Origin: Gautieria morchelliformis
Taxonomy: Eukaryota; Basidiomycota; Agaricomycetes; Gomphales; Gomphaceae
Assembly (NCBI GenBank): GCA_015179125.1
Contig: WHVA01000062.1
Coordinates: forward strand, 124,001-188,000
Direction: 5' to 3'
Length of the DNA: 64,000 nt
The position numbers were made by a program, and so were the translations under genes. Positions 32,750-44,500 of the stretch are shown here, piece after piece; within the stretch, counting starts at the first letter, position 1; each line of letters starts with the position of its first letter. Below the pieces are notes generated by a model, which searched no databases, was not told where the DNA came from, and was given only the letters and a program-made list of their open reading frames with translations.

Positions 32750-34107
32750 CCGCTGTGCGTCACAAAATCCGATGCATCTTCCGCTTCCGGTGGACCATGT
32801 TCCGCATTTTCGGAAATCCCTTCCGCAGTGGGCACTCTGCTTATGTCCGCGAGTGCGAGGAACTCTGGAAGGAGCTCGAGTTTCTCCTCCGTGGTCATAA
32901 GCCGGATGTCAAAGGCTTGGTGGCACTCGCGAGCATAGTGGCCTGGTTGTCGGCATCGGAAGCAGGTGATAGTTCTGTGGCCTTTTCCACGCATGCGGTC
33001 AACATCCATCGGGGCAGGGCCACCCTTTGAGGGAGGGGGCTAGGGTTCCTGATAGGAGCAGGCGGAACAAGCGTCGGAAATATTTTCCATGTGGGAATGA
33101 ATGCACTTCCGGGTCTTGACACAGGTGGAGTAGGACGAGTGGAACTGCGTGTCATGTTCCGGTTTGTCTCCACGAAGGCCTCATTTGCTTCCCTGTTCCG
33201 GGACACCCTCTGCGCAGCTTGGTACCACCCTTCCGGGTCATCGAAATCCGGAGCTCCATCCCCAAGCAGCGCAACTTGGTTCTGGAGTGTCAGATCAAGT
33301 CCTCGTTGGAATTTGATGACGATCGTCTTGGCGTCGTCATACTCCGCAAGGTCGATGAGCTCCTGGAAGCGATCGATGTAGTCATCGACAGGATCCTTGG
33401 CCTGGTACCAGCTTGTCCCCTCGAGCTTCGTAAGGGCTGTGAGCTGCTCGTTTTTTGGGCAGAACTGGTCGGAAAATGTTTTCTCGAAGGCGTCCCGGTC
33501 CCGGAAGTAGTTCCCCTTGCCCTTCGCTTCATGTCGGATCACCTTGTTTGCAAAACGGGCTGCGCGGTCCGACTTGAAAAAGGACAATGCCCAGTGGATC
33601 CGAGCCTGGTCGTTCAGAAAGAGGTCTCCAACAATTGCGAAGTAGATGCTGCATGTGTTGAAGAATGCACGTCCCTTTTCCCGATCTCCGTCAAAGTCTG
33701 CCGGAGTTGCAGGTTTGACCTTTGCTAACTTCGCAGACATCCTCTCTTCCGCTGCTTCCGCTTTTCCGAAATCCGGATCATCCAGCATTTCATTTCCACC
33801 ACTTTGTGGAATATCTAACTTAGCCAAAATCGCTTGTAAGGCTGTTTCAATCGCGTCGGTCTTCATCCGGTTCCGCGTCAATTCCTCCTCCATATTCCAA
33901 AGACGATCATCCGGATCCATGTCGGAAGGAGAAATATGGGACGGGATTTCCGGGGTTGGGAGCTCGACGTAAGAAGAGGGGCTGTCGTACGCTGTGTGTG
34001 CGGAAGAGGTTGCGATCTCCGAGTCGCTGTCTCCGATTCCGAACGCACCTATGGCGAATGTAACACGCAGTACGACCGCCGGCCCTCTAGGGGAGAGACT
34101 TTTCTGC
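32746..34107 (-). pseudogene. T3-2 gag, frameshifted
   Basis: Collinear with T3-1 gag. The upstream ORF covers the Met-rich N-terminus, coiled coil and capsid-like part (RFANKVIRHEAKGKG, YIDRFQELIDLAEYD). The CCHC knuckle CFRCRQPGHYAREC is in another frame, the shift lying near 33030. So one small indel separates capsid and nucleocapsid. It begins next to the 5' LTR at 34108. Confidence 0.85.
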
Positions 34108-34589
34108 TGTAAGGGCAACCCTGGCTAGTTGTGGAGATCACACTACCACACAACTGACAAGGGGAAATCCAAAGTATGTATAAATGAACGGAGTATACAA
34201 GAGAGGGGATTCTCACCTGACAAGGGGAAATCCAAAGAGAAAAGTCTAAGGACCCCCCAATGTCAGCGAGCCCGTATTATACTACGCTGCGCAGCCAGGG
34301 ACAACACTTGGCACCCGCCATCAACCCTGCATCCCCCTGACCCTTGATCGACCCTTGATGCCACCTATTATGCGAGTCGCTTGATTTCCGACACTGTTCC
34401 GGGAGTGGAAGTCGGAAATTGGAGTGGAACTGGCAAGGCAAACAGAACTGGTGGAAGTTCTCCCAGAAGCGGAATCATTTCCGAAAGCGGAGGCGGAGAT
34501 GGAATCGGAACAGGAAGCGGAGTCGGAAATGGAGTCGGAACTGGGTGTGGTGTCGGAACTGGAAATGGAAAACAGGGTGTCCCCTGACA
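34108..34589 (-). repeat. LTR-A, 5' LTR of T3-2
   Basis: 482 bp, TGTAAGGGCAACC...CCCCTGACA on the plus strand. The right flank is TCACTGAAAC. It differs from the 3' LTR of T3-2 at several sites, so T3-2 is older than T3-1. Confidence 0.9.
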
Positions 34590-35280
34590 TCACTGAAACT
34601 CCGTGTGGTCAACCGGGAAAGTTATGGGAGAGGGATGTTAGCTGTCATGAGTCAGTACCTGATATTCTGTGACTGGGCATGGAATATAGGCGGTACTTCA
34701 TAGAGAGAGGATGTGATAAGGTCACTGAAAATCCCAAGGTAAGGAAATGAAAATCAACTGATAACTCACAATACTAACCGGCTCTGTCCTACACCTGGCC
34801 TCAAGCCCGTTCGACACCGCATCCCTAGCGACATCTCCATCAAGTGGCTCACTCTTGATGTTTGCACAAGTTCAATTGAGGACGTAGCGGGGCGCTCCAG
34901 TCCAATCGCATGCGACGCAGGCAGAGTGCAAACCGCAATGAGGTCAAGCTGCCTATAGGACACATTCTGGGACGCGCGTTCTATGGCGGGCATTTTTCTC
35001 TATGAGATGGATGGGAGGATGCAGCAATTCATTATCGTAGGTTCGCTGTGGTAACAGGAACATGATTATTTAATCACGTGACATTTCGTTTACCTTCTTA
35101 CTGCCACGACCACCCATGGATGGTACACGCTGGCAACCCATCTCTGGTTTCCAGATCCACACCAACCCCGCCCATTGTGGCGGGTCCAAGTTGCTTGCTA
35201 CATTCTCATGCTGTTTTCTCCGCCGTGCCAATGTTGCTTTTATTTTATTTTAATTTTTGTCCTTGTGTGTATGCAGATAA
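34590..35280. other. Low-repeat stretch with a possible 5' exon
   Basis: No transposon ends are recognised. A minus-strand ORF at 34766-34993 (MPAIERASQNVSYRQLDLIA...) could be a first exon or chance; I cannot identify it. The remainder shows nothing I can call. Confidence 0.3.
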
Positions 35281-36780
35281 TGGCTGGCCTGATGCGTGCC
35301 TCGCTAGTGTCTGCAAGCCGCGATGGCGGTCGTGAATCATCTGATCGACGTGCATGCGGCCCTGGGGATCCTGCGGTATGCGCCCCACTGCTTCTTCGTG
35401 ATGGGGGGTTTCTGTGGCGCGTTTCTACTCTGTCTCGCACTTACGCTTGATTGCCAGCACGTGCGGTGCGGGGTGTTGGGACTGCGGACTGACGAAGTGA
35501 CGATGACACGACGCAGCCGTTCGTGTCAGTGCTGCATAAGGTGTCGAGCATGTATGAGCGGTGTCCGTTTTTGTCCACTGTCGGCGAGTCGTCCTGTTTT
35601 TGTTTTTTTTCCCGACGCTGTAAACTTACTATATGCATCTTGTGATGTACTCGTTCGGCTTCGAGGAAGCATGGAAGCGCTGCGGCGTTGAGGCGGGGGA
35701 CATCTTCGCAACGGTGCATGGGGTGGATGGGATGGGCTGGTTGGACTAATGCGCATCTTTCTCTCTCATTAGTGTCTGCAAGCCCCAACTGCAGTCGTGA
35801 AGCATTGGATCGACATGCATGCGCCACTGGAGATCCTGCGATATACGCTCGTGTTACGTATCGAGATTTCCGCTAAGTCGGAACTGGAAAGGACAGCGGC
35901 TTCAACTTATAGGTTGCGCCCCCAATGAACTATCGTCCTAGGTATTTCGGAAATGAGCCGGAAGTCGGAAAGTACTGGACCAGAGGTTTGGTCGGAACTT
36001 GAGTCGGAACTGAGGCGGAAGGCGGAAGACGGAAGGCTGAGAGAGACTGAGATCTTGCTAGACTCGCTGTGCTAAGAACAGGAGATGGAGCGAAGGAAAT
36101 CAAGTATCGAAGGTGATTATCTGATTGCAGAATAACAGACATACATGAGGGGGTTTTTATACAAAGCGCAGAGCAACAAGTAATGGTGTTGTACTAAGCA
36201 AATTCCGGAGGAAGCGGAAGTCGAGTACAATGTGTGGGAACTAACTAATTGGGAACAATGGGACTACAAGGGGGGTTCAGGGTAAGGTAGAACAATGGCA
36301 AAGAACAAGGGGTCGGGAAAACATATCTGACAACGAACTACAAGGGTGACCGGATATATGGTTTTGATGGATGGCGAGGTGGGTCCGGTGGGTCCGAGTA
36401 ATAGCGTCGAAAGAACAAGGGAAATGTACAAGGGGCGGAATGTCGTGCGGAACTATTGGAGGGGCGGAAGGAGTGGCGGAACCGAGGGTCGGAAGTCGGA
36501 AATGAACGGTCGTAACAGCTCGACTGCTTCTTCGTGATGGGTGAGTTCTGTGCGTGTTCCTGCTCAAGGTGCGTTGGCTGCCGTTTTTTTTTCTGCGGGT
36601 GTTCTGAATGATGTTGTTGTGGATGCTGCACCCCGAGTTCACGGCCTTGTTGGACATGGAGCAGCACGCGCGCATTGTGGCGCTCGTCACGCGCTTCGTC
36701 TAGGTGCTCTTGTCGCCCGCGGCATTGGTCAACAAGACGCACACCCCGAAGCTGTATGCAAAGTTCCTGCACTGGTAGCT
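35281..36780 (+). pseudogene. Unrecognised gene remnant with a duplicated exon
   Basis: Two related segments encode nearly the same peptide: AVVNHLIDVHAALGILRYAP followed by HCFFVMG at 35324-35405, and AVVKHWIDMHAPLEILRYTL followed by DCFFVMG at 35790-35851 plus 36523-36541. Each seems to follow an AG acceptor (CTAG / TTAG then TGTCTGCAAGCC), and the second is followed by a GTGAGT donor. Further right, LHPEFTALLDMEQHARIVAL and KTHTPKLYAKFLHW are open but broken by TAG codons. The second copy is split by the LTR-G solo LTR. I do not recognise the family. The pattern suggests a tandemly duplicated, decayed host gene. Confidence 0.45.
35852..36517. mobile_element. LTR-G solo LTR, TSD GCTCG
   Basis: 666 bp starting TGTTACGTATCG and ending CGGTCGTAACA, with GCTCG at 35847-35851 and 36518-36522. 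It contains GCGGAAGTCGGAA-type repeats similar in style to LTR-A. It has split the second copy of the duplicated exon. Confidence 0.85.
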
Positions 36781-36974
36781 GCAGTATTTCTCGGTGGCCG
36801 TTCCCCAACAACAGTCCACCACCGCACCCACACCAGGTCTGTGTCCGCCACCCCGCACCATGACGCCGTGCGCCCTGGACACGTCTCTTGCGGAGTGCTA
36901 TCCGCACGCCACGCTCGTGGCCGCCTTCCCCGACCTGCCGGACACTGGAATACAATGGTATCTCCGTAGAAATT

Positions 36975-37530
36975 CAATGACTTGGCAGGTATTTTACATC
37001 TTATATGCCTGTTATTACTAGAATATCATCCAGAAATAGACTGCTATTTCACTATATTTCATTGGATCTTCCGCTGGCTTTGGGTGCCCAAGTCACAGAA
37101 AATCTGCCTTCTAGCTCAGGCTCTAACAAATGAAAAATGGCAAAGAAATCACGGGAATGTGGGGAGCCACCCATGGGTATTTCCACTCTTGTTACGCTGA
37201 GTTATTGGTGTATTTGAGCCGACATTCCATGATTACCCCATGAAACCTCGGTGATAACTCATTATAGTGTCCATGATATAAACACTGAATTTGTATGATA
37301 TTACTACTTAAATCCAATGATTTAAACATGGAAATACCATAATAACTCACTGAAATTACATGATATGCACACTGAAATAAACTCACGGGTATGAACACTT
37401 TTCCACTGAAAACAATTCAGTGGCTTTATCTCAGAAACTCAGTGGATTATGCACAGAACACAGTGATTTAGCCACTGAAATTTCAATGGTTGAAACTAAA
37501 GGTTTTCAGTGGTTCCGCTATCCACAGTGA
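36975..37530. other. Stretch with dispersed CACTGAA/TTCAGTGG motifs
   Basis: No gene is supported. From about 37200 the sequence is AT-rich and dotted with short related words (CACTGAAA, TCAGTGG, CATGAT), as in a decayed DNA transposon with subterminal repeats. The ends could not be fixed. Confidence 0.3.
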
Positions 37531-37545
37531 AGAAAGAGGGGCCGC

Positions 37546-37662
37546 GTCATCCAGCCACGCGCACAAGTGACCGCGGACATTTTTACGAAATTCCTTTCCC
37601 CATCCACCTTCGACCTTCATTCCAAATCACTCGGCCTTTTTACTGCAACGCTCGAGGGGGAG
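37546..37662 (+). pseudogene. Copia pol C-terminal fragment
   Basis: The plus strand reads QVTADIFTKFLSPSTFDLHS and KSLGL, the typical last residues of Ty1/copia RNase H (ADIxTK...LG). A purine-rich CGAGGGGGAG then leads into an LTR, as expected for the 3' end of a copia element. Upstream pol is missing. Confidence 0.7.
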
Positions 37663-37937
37663 TGTAGGATGTCGAGCGTCTTGTAGCTCGGCATGACCCG
37701 GGAAGGTGGAACAATTGGTCTGTGCTTGACCCCCTTTCAATTTGAGACACGCATATATATGTGGATGCGCGCGTGTACAGTAATGTAACCTTCCCAGTGA
37801 CTATTTGCTGCCACTGGGAAGTAAGTCGTTAACCTGTATACTATAGTTCACCGCTAACTAGCTTGTAGTTAACAACTGTCTTTAGGTAGCTTATATAGTT
37901 ACTATTTGCTGCCACTGGGAATTAACAACTGTATTTA
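37663..37937 (+). mobile_element. Copia LTR with pol end on one side and a PBS-like site on the other
   Basis: Starts TGTAGGATGTCG and ends TATTTA. It is preceded by the pol end and purine tract of a copia element and followed by GGTTATGGGCCCCG, the same sequence that follows the 5' LTR of the copia element at 41281-45832. It is thus both a 3' and a 5' LTR. It contains a repeated ACTATTTGCTGCCACTGGGA (37799 and 37901). Confidence 0.65.
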
Positions 37938-38082
37938 GGTTATGGGCCCCGCAGAAGGAGCGTCCGAGTCGTAGTCACTATTAAGTCTAAGAATAAAACA
38001 AGCTCTAAGACAAATGAAAATAGACTGTTAGTAGTAAAAACAGACCATGTGTGAAATCACCATACAGGGAGCTAACACTGCC

Positions 38083-38322
38083 TTACAGCGCTTCCGGGGG
38101 TTTTATCAAAGGTCTGATAGCAATATGAGACCTTGAAGCTCCAGTGAACCACATTTTTTGAATGTCCTGGGAAGTTCGTACGCCTTGAATCACTTCCCGG
38201 GTAGTGGGGTCGGGAACAATCGATTGCAGAATTTCATACGACACGACGCGACTTGCGACTACCATATCCCGAGCTTCACCGGTGAACACGTCGGTCGTAG
38301 CGGAGGACGCACAATCTAATAC
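38083..38322 (-). CDS. Possible alternative last exon of the FunK1 gene
   Basis: An open stretch (CASSATTDVFTGEARDMVVA ... SYEILQSIVPDPTTREV) lies just beyond the kinase stop. A GT(GGT)GATG donor inside the last kinase exon and the TATTAG acceptor near 38323 would remove a ~50-bp intron and join the two in frame, replacing the last residues by about 80 others. It may instead be an unrelated fragment; I do not recognise it. Confidence 0.35.
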   Translation of the reverse strand, partial: VLDCASSATTDVFTGEARDMVVASRVVSYEILQSIVPDPTTREVIQGVRTSQDIQKMWFTGASRSHIAIRPLIKPPEAL

Positions 38323-38325
38323 AAA

Positions 38326-40784
38326 TCAATGACATAATTCAAAGTGAATATGCAGGTGATCATCACCACCTTCAGCCTGAGACTGCTCGAGTTTTTTCCG
38401 CTTTACAGCCCCAACGTCCTCAGTATGCAATCTTTTCCGCTGGCTCTTGAAAACCAGGCTTTTCAAGTCGCCAGTGAGCTGTATCCAACCCAGCTCCGAT
38501 CGAACGGGCAACGGGACCAGTTCAAGTTGTATTGGATTCTTCAATTCCGTAAGTTGCCTGATCTTGGTGATGAGCAAACGTTGAAGGAAATTGTGAGCAT
38601 GGAATTGATGTTTGACAGGTACTTGTATACCGTGCCAGGGAAAGGAGAAGTAGCCTGAAAGGCTGACGAGTGCTCCAGAAACGCTGTGTAGTTCTTCAGG
38701 AAGTACCCCCATCCATTCCTCCACAGTAAAACGAAAGAGAAGTGCGCGACTACGGTAGAGACTACCGATTTTGTGCCCCATGATAGCATCAAATAGTTCC
38801 GAACGGTCCGATATGGACTTGTGGCTGTCTGATCCCTTTGGGTTGGCCCGGATCATGAAGAAGACTATGATCCAGAAGATTGATTCGGCATCATGGATCG
38901 CTTGGTGTGAAACATGTGTAGCATCAAAAGTTGTGTAACTCGCGACTTCCTTAAAAAACTCCACGTCAGAATTATGCCTGTCCTCCAGGGGATGTGCGTC
39001 GACGTTATCATTGAGGTCTTGCAAATCACCCCATGGAATCTTGTTAGGTTTGATGCGTTCAGGGCGCAGGCGGGCGAGGACTTCAGCAATGAAGGCCGGT
39101 GTGCCCTGGCTCAAAGGGTTAACCGAATAGTATGCCAGGAGCCCATGGACTTACCGTGATACTGCGATGCATGTCCTAATGTTGTAAGATGGGGGAAGCA
39201 GATCATTTGTTAATACCAACTTACCGATTTGGTTCCATGGTGTTCATGTTTTCCTTCACCTACCTCCTGAATCATCGTGGCGTTGTCAAAGTCAGTAAGG
39301 AGGACTTGCACTTTCGGCTCCCTAAGAGATTGTGTAAAATTAATCTTTGAAAAGATGAAATGTGACTGACGACTCTCCCAAGAGGTTGTCAATGAAACCC
39401 AAGCCACTAATGTCTTCATCGGGACCTTCAAAATGTCTATGGTTGATGAGGATGTTTCCCCAACTGATGTCGCGATGTAAGATGTGCTTTCTCTCTACTA
39501 GGATGCGATGAACTATGTGATGTTAGCACCAGTATGAATGAGGCAGATCAAGCACATGCACGCACCTTCTGTGAGGTCATACATGGCCTTCAAGAACTGC
39601 AAGACATTCTTGCACGTGCTTAAACTTTCACCTGTGGTTGCTAAAGATATCATGCATGCTTCCCACACAGGATCCTGCTCATGAGACCCCTGCAACACAA
39701 ATGGCTGTTCCTGTGTGTCTTCGCATATCCTGGGGACTCCTGGTAAATACCCATCCCTGTGGATCTTTTGGATTATATGCTCTTCCTTGAACCGGCAGGC
39801 TGCATCCCGACAATAGACTTTCAAAACGATGATCAGGGGAGATCTTCTGCCTGCGGTTGTTTTAGCACCTAAGCCTACATATGCTTGTCGGCCAAAACCT
39901 GACCCATGAAAGAGATCGAAGATGGAATATTGAATAGTTTCATCATCACCTTGGACAGTATATGTGAATTGCGGCTTCAGAAGAGTGGTAACGGCATTTG
40001 TCTTCAGCTCATGTGGTGAGCTTGGAATAGGCTTTAAATTTGTGAATTCAAGGGGTGTTGATGTGGTTCCACCTGGGTAGTACACATCGTAAACATACCG
40101 AACCAGGCCTTCAATGTCAGAATAAGGGTGACTTGAGGAGACAGCCACGCTATCCGGATGGTACTGGAGGGTCATAAATCCTGTTTTGAATGCGAGTAAA
40201 GCCGTATGGATGAAACGATTGGGTTGATAACGATTCGCACACCAAACATAACTCAGCAATTGAAGCATATCGGCTTCCTTCCGCTGCTCTGGCAGATTGG
40301 CTAACTTTACTTCAGCAACAGACACGAGCTGGGACCAGCGCAAGGATGAGATCCAATCCGGGAGGTCACCATCTTCCAGATATTTCACAACCTCCTCGGC
40401 GGTTGCCTCAACACCTGCAATGTCCGGTCTGATAGCCTCGCCGTCGTCAGCCTCTTGGACCGAGGTTGCTCGAGGTATAAACATTATTAGTGAATTGGTA
40501 GCAGTGAGGGCAGAGGTGCGAGACCCTTTGACCTGCATGCAGTGGACGATGCGACTGACCTCTGTAAGTAGTTTTGCGAGAGGCTCGTAGATCTTGTGTT
40601 CTGGTTTCTCAACCGCCTGGATGGTTGATATGTATGAGGCACATCTTTTGTAGGTTTCAGAGTCACCATCCAACTTGAGTGGCAGGTCTGAATCACTTTC
40701 ACTAGAAAGTAGCCAAAAATCCCCATCAGTGATGGCTTTTTGGATGTGGTGGCGGAGAACATCCGCTTTGACTGGTCTTGACAT
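38326..40784 (-). CDS. FunK1-type fungal protein kinase, intact and spliced
   Basis: Predicted exons are 40784-39566, 39512-39374, 39321-39225, 39175-39155 (21 bp) and 39105-38326, giving 751 residues in one open frame. Introns are 49-53 bp, with donors such as GTAAGT and GTGCGT and AG acceptors. The N-terminal ~290 residues are the helical region usual in this family. A degenerate glycine loop (GSGFGRQ, ~294-300), the VLK lysine (~322), the catalytic loop LHRDISWGNIL (~418), TDFDNA in place of DFG (~461) and GTPAFIAEVL follow. A basic stretch (VKRKKLEQ) lies near the C-terminus. FunK1 kinases are a fungal-specific group expanded in mushrooms; substrates are mostly unknown. It is the only apparently intact host gene in the window. 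Confidence 0.85.
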
Positions 40785-40912
40785 TGTTTGAGGAGAAAGA
40801 GTGGAACTAATTACTTAATATGACGACGTATCCCGAACGCACTCCAGGTGTGACCTGCTGACTAATATTGTTGTAATGAACGATTACTGTGTGTGACGTT
40901 GCGATACAACCC
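40785..40912 (-). promoter_or_regulatory. Short upstream region of the FunK1 gene
   Basis: Only about 130 bp separate the kinase start codon from a truncated LTR-C-like LTR at 40913. No clear TATA box is seen. The kinase promoter may therefore overlap LTR sequence; this is inference from position only. Confidence 0.3.
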
Positions 40913-41280
40913 AAGCACCCACAAGTCCGGCAGGATGGCTCTCTCAGTATTTCCAGCTGAGTCCCAAACAGTTGCTATATGCAGCCATAGCAACTGTGCA
41001 GCCTGTTTGGCTTCACCAAACAATGGGGATCATGGTCAGTCATGACAACTAGGCTGTACAAGGCTATGGTCAGCTGTGCTAAGCAGTGCTCTTGGTAATT
41101 ATGGCTACAGAGCCCTAAGTGGCTCAGAACTGCTTACTCAGCTTCTGAGTGCCAAATACATGGTTATCTGGAGATACAGCCTCAATAACTCAACCAATCC
41201 AGGCACACCTTGGTGAGTCAGGAGTACATGACTCAGCCAAGCTGTGCTATGGCACATGACCCTTTTCAGTGGGTCATTCC

Positions 41281-41528
41281 TATAGGTCGAAGACGCTCAC
41301 AGTATAAGATATGTAGTTCTCGATTTGATGTTCTCCAGCGACGCAGGTCGCTGGCTTAAATACATGGGTAGCTAGTCTAAATATAATTGTAACCTTTGTT
41401 TTTGAGAAGAACAATGATTCCCCTTATTCTCGTACTGCGCTCCTTGTATTCCCTACTCCTTTCACCAGTTGTACCTTGTATGCGTCATCGGCTTATATCA
41501 GTATGCCGAAGTGCCAGTTTATTCAACA
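41281..41528 (-). repeat. Copia 3' LTR
   Basis: 248 bp. Compared with the 5' LTR it reads TTTGATG for TTCGATG, CAGTTGTAC for CAGTCGTAC, TGTATGCG for TGTACGCG, and GCCAGTTT for GCCGGTTT. Confidence 0.95.
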
Positions 41529-44500
41529 CTCCCCCTCACTTCGGTGAAACCCAATTTCCTTCTTAAGTATCTGTGCTGACTTACTTCCAAGCCTTTTGTC
41601 ATTAAATCCGCCGGGTTTTCCTTCGACCTAACATAAGTGAGTGATGCCTCGTTAGAGGCCACCTTTTCGCAGATATAATGGTAAGCGACATTTATATGCT
41701 TCGTCCTCGCGTGGTATGTGGTGTCATGGGAAAGTGTGATGGCGCTGAGGTTATCGCACTGAATGGATGTTAGATCGGCTTGGTTAATCCCGAGTTCTTG
41801 GATGGCGCGGCGAAGCCAAATCAATTCTTTAGCACCTTCAGTGAGTGCAATATATTCTGCTTCGGTTGTTGAGAGTGAGACCGTCCTCTGTTTTTTTGAA
41901 CTCCACACGATGGCCCCCTGTCCGAGCATTGCCACGTACCCCCCAATAGATAACGCGTCGGATCGGTTCGCGTAGTCAGCATCTACAAATAATTGTAGAT
42001 CGATACCGTTTTCCCGTCTAAAAATAATTCCACCGTCTCGCGTGCCTTTGAGATAACGGAGCACATGCTTGATCGCGGTCCAGTGTTCTGGGCCATATGA
42101 ATTGGTGAATTGGCTGAGGTGTTGGACCGTAAATGCTATATCCGGCCGGGTGCCAAGAGCGGCATACATCAGTGAACCGACTGCTTTAGCGTAAGGAGCG
42201 TCGATCTCAGGTGTCTTGCCATGTTCCAGGGGAACGTCGATTTTGACCGATGTATTTAATGGGGTCGAAACTGGGTTGGCGTCCTGCATTCGGAAGTGTG
42301 TGAGCATGGTGTCGATATACGCGCCTTGTGAAATCTTTAAGGTTCCCTCGAGTCGGTTTCTCTCCACTCTTATCCCCAAAATCCTTTTCATGGCACCCAA
42401 ATCTGTCATTGTGAACTTTCCATTGAGCTCCCCCTTAACTCTGATCATCCCTATAACCGTGTTTGCGAAGAGTCCCAGATCGTCAACATATACTGAGATT
42501 ACTTCGATGTTGGGTCCGGACTTCCTAATATAGATGCATTCATCAGCCGTGCTTTGGGTGTATCCGAGGCCGATTAACGTGTTGCGGAGCCGTTGGTGCC
42601 AAGCCCGTCCTGCCTGTTTGAGCCCATAGATTGCATGCTTTAGCTTTAGTACACGCCCTGATCCATCGTTGAATCCATCCGGTTGCTTCATGTAGATTTC
42701 CTCTCCTAGCTCTGAATTGAGATATGCCCCTTTTACGTCCATCATTTCGATTTCCCAGTCGAGACCATTCGCGATCGCTAATAATAGACGCAGTGAGTCG
42801 AATTTGACAACAGGAGAGGTTATCTCATAGTAATCCATTCCTGGTCGTTGCGTGAATCCTTGGGCTACCACTCGTGCTTTTCCTTTCTCAAATTCTCCAT
42901 CCGGCTTTGTCTTTGCCGCGTATACCCACCGGCACCCAATGACGTTGCGGTCCGGAGGTAGCTGTACCAGTTCCCAGGTTCCAATCTCCAGATGTTGTTC
43001 TATTTCAGTCTCCATCGCCTTTTTCCAAATCGGTGAATCTGGTCGATTGATGGCCTCGGCATAGCTGTTAGGTTCTGAGACTTCATTGCTGATGTATACA
43101 TGATCCGGATCGTTGAGTTGCCGGTAGTCTGGTCTGTTGGTGATCCGGCTGCTCTTCCTGGTGCCTGAGGTTGGTTCCTGGATCTCATTTGCCACTGACA
43201 TCGTTGCCTTAGATGTGTGTGGGGTTATCGCTTCCGCCTCTTCATCTGCCTCTGCATCTGTTCTCTCATTCACTTCCACTCCCCCTGGCCATTGCTCGCA
43301 TGCTCCCGTCTCCCCCTCGAGCACAGCCACCTCATCGTCGTTCGGGATAGGATAGAGTTTAGTGTCGTTCTCATCAAACGTTATGTTCTTAGATATCTGG
43401 ACGTGCCTTGAGTGTTTGTTATAGTACTTCCAAGCTTTGGCATGCTCAGCTATGCCAACAAACAGATGTTCCTCAGCTTTTGGGTCAAGCTTGGCGCGCC
43501 TCTGGTCTGGTACCATCACCCAGCAGCGGGTCCCGAATTCTTCAAGCCTGGATATATCAGGCTTCTTGCCAAGAAAGGCCTGGTAGGGCATGATCCGGGT
43601 TCCAAGTGCCCGGGTTGGAGATCGATTTTTGATATAGCATGCATAGGCTACTGCTTCAGGCCATAAGGTTTTTGCCAAGTTCTTGGCGAAGAGCATGGCC
43701 CACGCGTGTTCTAATAAAGTCCTATTGAGTCATTCTGCAATACCATTTTGGGATGGTGAGTAAGGGGCGGTTGTTTCCATGATGATGCCATGCTTGGCGC
43801 AGTAGTCTTTGAATGGCTTGTTGACGTACTCGCCACCATTATCTGATCGGAATATTTTGATCCTGTGCCCTGTCTGTGTTTCAAGCATTCCTTGGAATGT
43901 TTCAAAAAATTTTAAGGCTTCGTGTTTTGTATTTCCAAAATAGACCATGGTGTATCTGGTTTGGGCATCTGTGAATGAATAAAAGTACCGCTCACATGCA
44001 GGTCCTTCGACTTGGGCTGGTCCCCATACATCGGATACCACCAGATCACCGGGTTGTTTGGTAATCTCCTCGGCATGCTTTGGAAAGGGGTCGACATGAC
44101 GTTTTCCCTGGATGCAGGCAGTGCATTGAGTTGGTGCCTGCGATTCATCAATGAGTAAGCCATTGACTAAATCATTACTCTTTATGGTTTTGATGGTCCA
44201 GAGGTTCACATGGCCGAGGATACGGTGCCATTTATCCATGGTGCGTATTCCTGCCATAGCCACGAATTCTTTGGTTTCCCTGTTCGACGTTTTTCCACAT
44301 CTAATTTTGTACATCCGGCCGATTTTCTTTCCTACACCAAATATGATGCCGGATTTGCCCTTGAATTGAACACCGGTTGACGTAAACGTGGCTGAATACC
44401 CAATATCCGTGAGGCGCCCTATGCTAATGAGGTTGTTTGGGGCATTGGGTGCATGTTTAACATCTTTTAATTTCACCGTGAATGTAGCAGTGCCGACTTT

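Larger units (their letters stand above)
19787..34589 (-). mobile_element. T3-2: chromoviral Ty3/gypsy element with four nested insertions
   Basis: Two LTR-A copies (19787-20264 as 3' LTR, 34108-34589 as 5' LTR) bound one element read right to left: gag, protease, RT, RNase H, integrase, chromodomain. Inserts are T3-1 (21853-26440), LTR-B (27014-28494), a MITE (28988-29595) and LTR-C (30221-32084). After removing each insert plus one TSD, the element sequence is continuous. The outer flanks (CACGG left, TCACT right) do not match, so no TSD is seen. gag and pol have frameshifts near 33030 and 21340. Confidence 0.9.

Noticed and set aside
34590..35100. tRNA or other structural RNA gene
   Set aside because: No cloverleaf, A/B box or rRNA-like sequence seen here or elsewhere in the window.
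36277..36955. 205- and 137-codon minus-strand ORFs
   Set aside because: They run across the LTR-G border, so they cannot be one ancestral gene, and show no motif.
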